A stretch of DNA of 64,000 nt from Arthrobacter stackebrandtii (lineage in GTDB: Bacteria > Actinomycetota > Actinomycetes > Actinomycetales > Micrococcaceae): assembly GCF_017876675.1 (NCBI RefSeq), contig NZ_JAGIOI010000001.1, positions 1,054,001 through 1,118,000 of the forward strand, read 5' to 3'. The notes under the pieces are model-generated. The model made no database searches. It was not told the origin of the DNA and was given only the letters and a program-made list of their open reading frames with translations. Positions 46,270 through 53,670 of this stretch are shown piece by piece (positions within the stretch are counted from its first letter, which is position 1; every line of letters starts with the position of its first letter). Both the position numbers and the translations under genes were made by a program.

Positions 46270-46456
46270 AATCTTCCCTACGCTAAAACGTGAATGCGGC
46301 CACATAACCGTAGCGACATGACTCACACCCTAATGTCAATGTGGTCCGAATCATGGTCAGCATGCGGTGAACGGTGGCGTTTCAGCGGCGAACGGGAGTG
46401 ATTGTCGTGATGTCCGACGGCGGGAGGCGGCGTTGCGCTGGCACGCCACCTCCCGC

Positions 46457-46510
46457 CATTGCTGCGCCAGCGTTCGCAAAAAACCCGCCATTGCTGCGCT
46501 GGCGTTGGGA
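46457..46510 (+). repeat. 32-bp-period repeat array, locus 5
   Basis: CATTGCTGCGCCAGCG at 46457 and CATTGCTGCGCTGGCG at 46489, 32 nt apart, with an A-rich linker (GCAAAAAACC). It lies in the 336-bp gap between cstA and the quinone oxidoreductase gene, which has no gene. Confidence 0.8.
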
Positions 46511-46511
46511 G

Positions 46512-46569
46512 GGTGGGGTGATTGCGCCGGTGGACGGTGGGGTGATTGTGCCGGTGGACGGTGGGTGCC
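46512..46569 (+). repeat. 24-bp tandem repeat
   Basis: GGTGGGGTGATTG(C/T)GCCGGTGGAC occurs at 46512 and 46536, with a partial third copy at 46560, directly beside array locus 5. Confidence 0.8.
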
Positions 46570-46605
46570 AAAGGGCAGGGCGCCAGGTGGCGGACCCCAG
46601 CGGGC

Positions 46606-47589
46606 TCAGATCGTCAGAAGAACCTTGCCCACGTGGGCACCGGAGTCGAAGTACTGGTGCGCGGCGGAGGCCTGCTCCAGCGGGAATGTCCTGTCGATCA
46701 TGGGCTTGACGGCGCCGGAGGCGACCAGCGGCCAGACGCTCTCGCGAACACCGTCCATGATGGCCGACTTTTCCTCGACCGGGCGGGCGCGCAGGGTTGT
46801 CCCGATGACCGCCGCACGCTTGGTGAGCAGCGCACCCAGGTTGAGCTCCGCCGTCGCGCCTCCCTGCAGGCCGATGACGACCAGGCGGCCGTAGGTGGCA
46901 AGGGAGGCGACGTTGCGGGCCAGGTATTTGGCGCCGACGACGTCGAGGATCACGTTGGCTCCGGCGCCGCCCGTGAACTGCCGCACGCGCTCAACAAAGT
47001 CCTCGGTGCGGTAGTTGACGGCCGCGTCGGCACCGAGGTACCCGGTGAGCATGGCGACCTTTTCGTCGCTGCCGGCCGTGGCGATGACCCGTGCGCCGGC
47101 GGCCTTGGCGAGCTGGATGGCCATGGCGCCGATGCCGCCTGCACCGCCGTGGACCAGGAGCGTCTCGCCGGCCTGCAGCTGGGCCGTCATGAACAGGTTG
47201 GAGTGGACGGTCGCGGCAACCTCGGGCAGCCCTGCGGCCGAAATCACATCAATGCCCTCCGGCAGCGCCAGCACCTGGCCTGCCGGCGCCACCACCTGCG
47301 CGGCATAACCGCCGCCGGTCAGCAGCGCCACCACCTTCTGGCCCACACTGAACGGCTTGGTGACATGCGGGCCAAACCCTGCAATCCGCCCGGAAACCTC
47401 CAGGCCCAGGATGTCGGAGGCGCCCGGCGGCGGCGGGTAAAAGCCGCGGCGCTGCTGGACGTCGGCCCGGTTGATCCCAGCCGCGACCACGTCAATGAGC
47501 ACCTCGCCCGGCCCCGGGACGGGCGCAGGCGCCTCGATCATGGACAAAACTTCCGGGCCGCCCGCCCCCGCCGCAACAATCGCCTTCAT
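46606..47589 (-). CDS. NAD(P)H quinone oxidoreductase (zinc-free MDR family)
   Basis: 327 residues from ATG 47589 (331 from ATG 47601). GroES-like N-terminal half with VLIDVVAAGINRADVQQRRGFYPPPPGASDILGLEVSG, then a Rossmann NADPH-binding domain with LLVHGGAGGIGAMAIQLAKAAG. It lacks the zinc cysteines of alcohol dehydrogenases and fits the quinone reductase/PIG3 type. The second ATG is preferred because GGAGAAGG lies six bases before it. It probably reduces quinones or other electrophiles. Confidence 0.9.
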   Translation of the reverse strand: MKAIVAAGAGGPEVLSMIEAPAPVPGPGEVLIDVVAAGINRADVQQRRGFYPPPPGASDILGLEVSGRIAGFGPHVTKPFSVGQKVVALLTGGGYAAQVVAPAGQVLALPEGIDVISAAGLPEVAATVHSNLFMTAQLQAGETLLVHGGAGGIGAMAIQLAKAAGARVIATAGSDEKVAMLTGYLGADAAVNYRTEDFVERVRQFTGGAGANVILDVVGAKYLARNVASLATYGRLVVIGLQGGATAELNLGALLTKRAAVIGTTLRARPVEEKSAIMDGVRESVWPLVASGAVKPMIDRTFPLEQASAAHQYFDSGAHVGKVLLTI

Positions 47590-47684
47590 CGCCTTCTCCA
47601 TCCCCGTGCGCTACCCGCAAAATCCCGGCGGCCGCCCCGCCATTTTGGTGGCACGGCCCTGCTTATGAAACACTACTAGGGTAA

Positions 47685-47772
47685 GGAAGGTTGTCCGAGC
47701 GGCCGATGGAGCTGGTCTTGAAAACCAGTGTGCGGTAACCCCGTACCAAGAGTTCGAATCTCTTACCTTCCG
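47685..47772 (+). tRNA. tRNA-Ser (UGA anticodon)
   Basis: Acceptor arms GGAAGGT (47685-47691) and ACCTTCC (47765-47771) with discriminator G. The anticodon stem CTGGT/ACCAG surrounds CTTGAAA, giving anticodon TGA. A long variable arm (GTGCGGTAACCCCGTAC) and the T-arm GTTCGAATC are typical of type II serine tRNAs. CCA is not encoded. Confidence 0.96.
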
Positions 47773-47780
47773 CGCATCAA

Positions 47781-47817
47781 GAAGGGAAGTTGGCCCGTCA
47801 CGGGTCGGCTTCCCTTC
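47781..47817 (+). terminator. Hairpin after tRNA-Ser(UGA)
   Basis: GAAGGGAAG (47781-47789) pairs with CTTCCCTTC (47809-47817), with an inner CCCGT/ACGGG stem. There is no T-run. Confidence 0.65.
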
Positions 47818-48164
47818 GGCGTTTAAGGAACACCTTTCCCAACGATGGCGGCCAAGGTGCGGCCGGAATTCTCGGCGGCGGCATTTCCGGAGATCACTGC
47901 GGCAGGCCGCAAGACGTGCGACGGCGCGGGGCACCTTGGGAGCGAAGCGGAGCCGGCCGCCGCCGTGCTTTGGGCGCCGGCGGACGGCGGGGTTGAACCC
48001 GCGGGTTACGCGAGCCAGCGAACTGCGGCCACCTTGAACCGGCAGATGATGCGATGGTTGGGCTGATGCGGCGCGCCAACCAGCGGCCCAAGCAGACAAG
48101 TTGGATCTGCCGCCGGCTCAAGTAGGCACCGTGCCGTGCGCTGGGCGGGCCTGGGCAGCATCAA
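47818..48164. other. Gene-poor DNA between tRNA-Ser and the 41-bp arrays
   Basis: About 350 bp with only short open frames that lack ribosome sites and family features. Nothing else is recognised. Confidence 0.5.
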
Positions 48165-48420
48165 TCGGACAGCTCCTGCGACCTCCGCACCGTCCGGCCA
48201 ACCATTCGGACAGCTCCTGCGACCTCCGCACCGTCCGGCCAATCATTCGGACAGCTCCTGCGACCTCCGCACCGTCCGGCCAATCATTCGGACAGCTCCT
48301 GCGACGTCGAGGCGGTTTTAGCCGCGTTTGCTGTCCGAATAAATCGTGCGGGACGTTTCTACCCACGTTTGCTGTCCGAATAAATCGTGCGGGTTGCCTC
48401 TACCCGCGCTTGGTGTCCGA
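48165..48420. repeat. 41-bp-period repeat arrays in inverted orientation
   Basis: TCGGACAGCTCCTGCGAC begins at 48165, 48206, 48247 and 48288, exactly 41 nt apart (three full units plus a partial). The inverted motif GCTGTCCGAAT begins at 48330 and 48371, with GGTGTCCGAAT at 48412, again exactly 41 nt apart. The two arrays share only this core; their linkers differ. Confidence 0.95.
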
Positions 48421-48574
48421 ATGATGCCTGCGGCGGGGTGGCGGCCCTGGATGGCTGCGAGCGCTGCACGGGATGGCGCAGCCCCGCATCATTCCGTGAC
48501 ACGTTTTCGCGGTTTGGACCAAGCTCTTTCGTTTCCACGTAACGTCCGTGCCGTTTGCTTGACCGGCAGCATCC

Positions 48575-48614
48575 GTTCATGGTTGATTCACATCTATGTG
48601 TTTGTATCAAACAC
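48575..48614 (+). promoter_or_regulatory. Possible PHO-like box and operator palindrome upstream of the nuclease gene
   Basis: GTTCATG (48575) and ATTCACA (48586) are 11 nt apart, the PHO-box period. GTGTTTG-TAT-CAAACAC (48598-48614) is a perfect 7-bp palindrome. No clean -10 box can be fixed, so both are suggestions. Confidence 0.4.
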
Positions 48615-48720
48615 GTCCTGCAGGGCCCCTTGGGTCTCCCTAACACTTGCCCCAATTGCAAACTGCGGTTCATCACCACTCGCGGCACAAGGACGTGCCA
48701 CCCCTTCGAGAGCTGGAGAC

Positions 48721-51700
48721 ATGCCGAACAAATCATCCACCAGGGCCGGACTGGGGGCGGTGCTGGCCTTTGGGCTGGTCGCTGCCCCGCTTGCCCTTTC
48801 ACCTGTGCAGGCCGCACCTGCGGAATCGCCGGCGGCAGCCGCCACCCACGTCATCATCAATGAGACGTACATGAACGGAGGCAGTGCCGGAGCAACACAC
48901 AAGAACAAGTTTGTGGAACTGTACAACCCCACGGCCGCGGACATTGACCTCAGCGGCTGGTCGGTGCAATACCGCTCCTCGACTGGAACAGCTGCACCGT
49001 CGGGCGTTGCGGCACTGACAGGCATCATCAAGGCCAACGACTACTACCTCGTCAAGGGTGCCGCAAACGGCGGCGCCACCCCGGCAGGCATGGACCTGCC
49101 TCCCGCGGATTTGGACACCAGCAGCTTCAGCCCTGCAGGTGCCGCCGGAACCGTCATCCTCTCCAACCAGGCCGGCAAGCTTCCCGCGGACCTGCCCGTC
49201 GGCTCCCTGGTGGGCACAGCCAACATTGTTGATCTCTTGGGCTATGGCACCTCCAACACCTTCGAGGAGGCCGCGGCCACAGGCCAGTCCCTCACCAATT
49301 CGCTGAACCGCACGAACTTCGCCGACAGCAACAACAACGCGGCAGACTTCACCAGCGCAGCCCCGACCCCCACCGGTTCGCAGGGAGCCGGGGAAGTCAT
49401 CCCTCCGCCCGGCGACGCCGGCACCAAGACCATCGCCGAGATCCAGGGCGAAGGCGCCAAGAGCCCGCTTGAAGGCTCCACCGCCACCACCCGGGGCAAG
49501 GTCACAGCGGCCTACCCCACCGGCGGCTTCAACGGCTACTACATCCAGACCCCCGGCACCGGCAGCGACCTGGACATGGCAACGCACAAGGCCTCCGACG
49601 CCGTGTTCGTCTTCTCGCCGGCCACTGTGGGCTCCGTTGCTGTGGGCGACTACGTTGAGGTGACGGGCCTGGTCAAGGAATTTGGCGGACCGGACGCGAC
49701 CACCACGGAGATTGACGTCCCGGACGGTGGCATGACGCAACTTTCCGAGGCCGCGGCAGAGGTGAAAGCCGCCGTCGTCAGTGTCCCGGAAACCACCGAG
49801 GGCCGCGAAAGCCTTGAGGGAATGCTCGTGGCACCGCAGGGCGAGTTCACCATCACGGACAACTACTCGCTGAACCAATACGGCGAAATCGGCCTGGCCG
49901 TGGGGAACAGCCCGCTGCTGCAGCCAACCGCCGTCGGGCAGGTGGGTTCCGCTGAGCACGCGGCCCAACTTGCACTGATTGCGGCAAAGGCGATCAAGCT
50001 CGACGACGGCGCCAGCACCAACTTCTTCACTGCCGCAAACCAGTCGATCCCGCTGCCGTGGCTGAGCGCCGAAACGCCCATGCGCCTGGGCTCGACGTCC
50101 GAGTTCATGGCACCGGTCATCTTCGACAACCGCAACAACGCCTACAAGTTCCAGCCGCTGGAGGCGCTCACGCCCGCCAACGCCGAGGCCGTGCAGCCGA
50201 TCGCGTTTGGCAACAGCCGCGCAGCAGCCGTCCCCGTGGACGTGGGCGGCAACCTGAAGGTGGCCACGTTCAACGTGCAGAACTACTTCATCCAGACCGG
50301 CGACATGGACTCCGCCTGCCAGTTCTACAACGACCGCGACGGCAACCCCATCGCGGTGCGGAGCGGCTGCCTGCAGCGCGGCGCCGCAAATGCGGAGAAC
50401 CTCAAGCGCCAGCAGGACAAGATCGTGGCCGGCATCAATGCTTCCGGCGCCGACGTGCTCTCGCTGGAGGAAGTTGAGAACTCCATCAAGTTCGGCACGG
50501 ACCGCGACAAGGCCCTCGCCGCACTGGTGGACGCACTGAACGCCGCCGCGCCGGGGACGTGGGACTACGTCCGCTCCCCCGAGCAGCGCCCGGCCGCGTC
50601 CGTGGAGGACGTGATCCGCACGGCGTTCATCTTCAAGCCGGCCGTGGCCAAGCCCGTGGGCGACTCCGTCATCCTCGACGACCCCGCCTACACCGGCATC
50701 GCCCGGCAGCCGCTGGCCCAGGCCTTCACCCTTGCCGGGAACGCGACAGCCGAAAAGGTCATCCTGATCGCCAACCACTTCAAGTCGAAGGGTTCGGCGG
50801 CCACGCCGGATGACACCGACCAGGGCCAGGGCAATTCCAACCTGGCACGCACGAAGCAGGCCACGGCACTCGTGGCATTCTCCACCGCTCAGCAGGCCGC
50901 ACAGGGCACCGACAAGGTGCTGCTCATGGGCGACTTCAACTCCTACAGCTTTGAAGACCCGATGCTGGTGATGGCCGACGCCGGCTACGTGGACCTGGGC
51001 GCCAAGACCGGCAAGCAGTCCTACGCCTACGGCGGCCTGGTGGGTTCCCTGGACCACATCACGGCGACCCCGGGCGCCAATGCGCTGGTCACCGGCCAGG
51101 ACATCTGGAACATCAACTCCGCCGAGTCGATCGCCATGGGCTACAGCCGGTACAACTACAACGTCACGAACTTCTATGACGACTCTGCCTTTGCCGCCTC
51201 CGACCACGACCCCATGATTGTTGGGCTCAACCTTGGCGGCGCTGCGGCGGGCACCCAGGACATCAACCTCCTGAACATCAACGATTTCCACGGCCGCATC
51301 GACTCCAACACGGTGAAGTTTGCCGGCACGATCGAGCAGCTGCGCGCAGCCGCAGGGGACGCCAACACCGCGTTCCTGTCCGCCGGAGACAACATCGGTG
51401 CCAGCTTGTTCGCTTCTTCCTCACAGGGCGACAAGCCCACCATTGATGTGCTGAACGCGCTGGACCTGCAGGCCTCCGCGGCGGGAAACCACGAATTCGA
51501 CAAGGGCTGGGCAGACCTGGACGGACGCGTCAGCGACGCCGCCGACTGGGACTACCTGGGAGCCAACGTGTATGCGAAGGGCACCACCACCCCGGTGCTC
51601 GATGAGTACAAGGTCGTTGATGTCAACGGCGTGAAGATTGCCATCATCGGCGCCGTCACGCAGGAAACCCCCACCCTGGTCACCCCCTCCGGCATCTCCA

Positions 51701-53532
51701 TGCTGGAATTCGGCGACCCGGTTGAGGCCGTGAACCGCGTGGCCAAGAAGATCACCGACGGCAACCTGGCCGACGTCATCGTGGCTGAATACCACGAGGG
51801 TGCCGGCGCCGGAACGCCCGACGGAGCCACCTTTGAACAGGAAGTTGCCGCCGCCGGCGCCTTCCGGGAACTTGTCACACAGACCAGCTCCTCGGTCAAC
51901 GCCATCTTCACCGGACACACGCACAAGCAGTACGCCTGGGATGCCCCGATCCCCGGTGTTTCAGCTGACGCCGCACTGAAGACCCGCCCCGTGCTCCAGA
52001 CCGGAAGCTACGGCGAGTTCATCGGCCAGATCGTCTTGACGGTCGATGCCGACAACAATGTAGTTTCCTACACCCAAGGCAACGTCGCACGCCTGGCAGC
52101 AGCCGACAAGGATGACAAGGAAGCCAGCGCGGCACTGGACGCCGAACTCGCCGCCACGTACCCGCGGGTCGCCGAGGTCCAGGCCATCACTGACGCAGCC
52201 CTGGCCGAGGCCGAGGTTGCCGGCAGCGTCCCCGTCGGCAAGATCTCTGCGGACATCACCACCGCGCAGACTCTTGATCCGGCCACGGGCATTTACACCC
52301 GCGATGACCGGTCCAGTGAATCCACACTGGGCAATCTGGTCGGCAATGCCCTCCTGGAAGCCTTGAAGTCTGAGCAGACGGGCGGGGCCGAGATCGGCGT
52401 CGTCAATCCCGGCGGCCTCCGCTCGGACCTACTGTACAAGAACGAGGGCTTCGAGGACGGTGTGGTCACCTACGCCAGTGCCAACGCGGTGCTGCCGTTC
52501 GTGAACAACCTGTGGACCACCTCGCTCACGGGCGCCCAGGTGAAGACCATGCTGGAGCAGCAGTGGCAGACCAATGCGGACGGCAGCATCCCCAGCCGGC
52601 CGTTCCTGAACCTGGGCCTGTCCAAGAACGTGGACTACACCTACGATTCCTCGCGCGACTTGGGCGACCACATCACCTCCGTGGTCATCAACGGTGCTCC
52701 GCTGGACCTTGAGCGTTCCTATCGTGTGGGCACGTTCAGCTTCCTGGCCACCGGCGGGGACAACTTCCGCATCTTCACCGAGGGCACCAACACCAAGGAT
52801 TCCGGCCTCATTGACCGGGATGCCTGGATTGCGTACCTCGGCGAGCAGTCGGCCATTGCACCGATCGCTCCCGACTTCTCCCGCCGCGGCGTGGATGTAG
52901 TCGATGCGCCGGCCGCCGTGGTGGAAGGCCAGCAGGTAACGCTGGGGCTCAACAAGTTGGACCTCACCTCACTGGGCGTCACCGCCTCCACCGAGGTCAC
53001 TGTCCGCTACGAGCCTTCGGGCAGCGGCGGCGGCTTGGGCTTTGCGGTCCTGGCAGCAGCTGTTCTCCCGTCCGAACTGGGCACCTTCCCGGTCACCGGC
53101 GGAGCCGCAACCTTGGACTTCACTGTCCCGGAGCAGCTCAACGGTGGTCGTATCACCATCACCACCGACGGCGGCACGTACGCCCGGCTGCCGATCACCA
53201 TCCCGGTGACGGCAGAGACGGGCACACCGACGGAGACTCCGACCGAGACTCCAACCGAGACCGGCACGCCCACGCCCACGCCGACTGAGACGGACACTTC
53301 CGTTCCGGCTCCCACCGAGACGGGCACGACGCCGGCCCCCACCACCCCGGGCGACTCGCCTTCCCCGACGGCCGGCTCGGGCGCCGGCAACGGCAACGGC
53401 AACGGGTCGGGTGCTGGCAACCTGGCCTCCACCGGTGCCACGGCGCTCCCATTGGGCTTGGGCGCACTGGTTCTGTTGAGCGCAGGTGCCGCGATTACCT
53501 TCGCTGCACGCCGCAAGGCGGCCAGGCACTAG
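48721..53532 (+). CDS. Wall-anchored extracellular nuclease / 5'-nucleotidase fusion
   Basis: 1,603 residues. Signal peptide (1-31, cleavage near VQA-AP). In order: lamin-tail domain (about 43-150), OB-fold region (about 238-350), ExeM/NucH-type endonuclease/exonuclease/phosphatase domain (about 510-835; VATFNVQNYF, LSLEEVENS, LLMGDFNSY, DHDPMIVG). Then a metallophosphatase domain (about 846-1150; NINDFHGRID, SAGDN, GNHEFDKG, FTGHTHKQY) and the 5'-nucleotidase C-terminal domain (about 1170-1440; GNLVGNALLEALK, NPGGLRSDL). A Thr/Pro/Glu repeat linker leads to LASTG (about 1568), a membrane helix and a basic tail, a sortase-E-type sorting signal. It should cut extracellular DNA and release phosphate from the products. 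ATG 48721 starts a clear signal peptide; the upstream frame runs through repeats. Confidence 0.93.
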   Translation: MPNKSSTRAGLGAVLAFGLVAAPLALSPVQAAPAESPAAAATHVIINETYMNGGSAGATHKNKFVELYNPTAADIDLSGWSVQYRSSTGTAAPSGVAALTGIIKANDYYLVKGAANGGATPAGMDLPPADLDTSSFSPAGAAGTVILSNQAGKLPADLPVGSLVGTANIVDLLGYGTSNTFEEAAATGQSLTNSLNRTNFADSNNNAADFTSAAPTPTGSQGAGEVIPPPGDAGTKTIAEIQGEGAKSPLEGSTATTRGKVTAAYPTGGFNGYYIQTPGTGSDLDMATHKASDAVFVFSPATVGSVAVGDYVEVTGLVKEFGGPDATTTEIDVPDGGMTQLSEAAAEVKAAVVSVPETTEGRESLEGMLVAPQGEFTITDNYSLNQYGEIGLAVGNSPLLQPTAVGQVGSAEHAAQLALIAAKAIKLDDGASTNFFTAANQSIPLPWLSAETPMRLGSTSEFMAPVIFDNRNNAYKFQPLEALTPANAEAVQPIAFGNSRAAAVPVDVGGNLKVATFNVQNYFIQTGDMDSACQFYNDRDGNPIAVRSGCLQRGAANAENLKRQQDKIVAGINASGADVLSLEEVENSIKFGTDRDKALAALVDALNAAAPGTWDYVRSPEQRPAASVEDVIRTAFIFKPAVAKPVGDSVILDDPAYTGIARQPLAQAFTLAGNATAEKVILIANHFKSKGSAATPDDTDQGQGNSNLARTKQATALVAFSTAQQAAQGTDKVLLMGDFNSYSFEDPMLVMADAGYVDLGAKTGKQSYAYGGLVGSLDHITATPGANALVTGQDIWNINSAESIAMGYSRYNYNVTNFYDDSAFAASDHDPMIVGLNLGGAAAGTQDINLLNINDFHGRIDSNTVKFAGTIEQLRAAAGDANTAFLSAGDNIGASLFASSSQGDKPTIDVLNALDLQASAAGNHEFDKGWADLDGRVSDAADWDYLGANVYAKGTTTPVLDEYKVVDVNGVKIAIIGAVTQETPTLVTPSGISMLEFGDPVEAVNRVAKKITDGNLADVIVAEYHEGAGAGTPDGATFEQEVAAAGAFRELVTQTSSSVNAIFTGHTHKQYAWDAPIPGVSADAALKTRPVLQTGSYGEFIGQIVLTVDADNNVVSYTQGNVARLAAADKDDKEASAALDAELAATYPRVAEVQAITDAALAEAEVAGSVPVGKISADITTAQTLDPATGIYTRDDRSSESTLGNLVGNALLEALKSEQTGGAEIGVVNPGGLRSDLLYKNEGFEDGVVTYASANAVLPFVNNLWTTSLTGAQVKTMLEQQWQTNADGSIPSRPFLNLGLSKNVDYTYDSSRDLGDHITSVVINGAPLDLERSYRVGTFSFLATGGDNFRIFTEGTNTKDSGLIDRDAWIAYLGEQSAIAPIAPDFSRRGVDVVDAPAAVVEGQQVTLGLNKLDLTSLGVTASTEVTVRYEPSGSGGGLGFAVLAAAVLPSELGTFPVTGGAATLDFTVPEQLNGGRITITTDGGTYARLPITIPVTAETGTPTETPTETPTETGTPTPTPTETDTSVPAPTETGTTPAPTTPGDSPSPTAGSGAGNGNGNGSGAGNLASTGATALPLGLGALVLLSAGAAITFAARRKAARH

Positions 53533-53540
53533 CCCATCGC

Positions 53541-53566
53541 TGCTGAATCGAACTCTTGATTCAGCA
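53541..53566 (+). terminator. Hairpin after the nuclease/nucleotidase gene
   Basis: TGCTGAATC (53541-53549) pairs with GATTCAGCA (53558-53566), 9 nt after the stop. Confidence 0.55.
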
Positions 53567-53576
53567 AGGGCACATG

Positions 53577-53624
53577 AAACTGGCGGGGGCGTATGAATTT
53601 CATACGCCCCCGCCAGTTTTTTCA
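53577..53624. terminator. Bidirectional terminator between convergent genes
   Basis: AAACTGGCGGGGGCGTATGA and its complement form 21-bp perfect arms around 53598, followed by extra T on the plus strand and TTTCATG on the minus strand. Confidence 0.92.
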
Positions 53625-53670
53625 TCTGCTCCCGGCAGCAGGGCGCAGGCCCAGTCGTCAGGCTCAGCCG

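Noticed and set aside
48165-48420. CRISPR array
   Set aside because: The 41-bp and 32-bp arrays have conserved linkers instead of unique spacers, occur in both orientations, and no cas genes are nearby.
47685-48720. Integrated element at tRNA-Ser(UGA)
   Set aside because: No integrase, no duplicated tRNA 3' end and no phage or plasmid genes were seen. The region is repeats plus a promoter.
48799-51291. 830-residue minus-strand open frame
   Set aside because: Antisense to the nuclease/nucleotidase gene, whose own frame has clear domains and a signal peptide.
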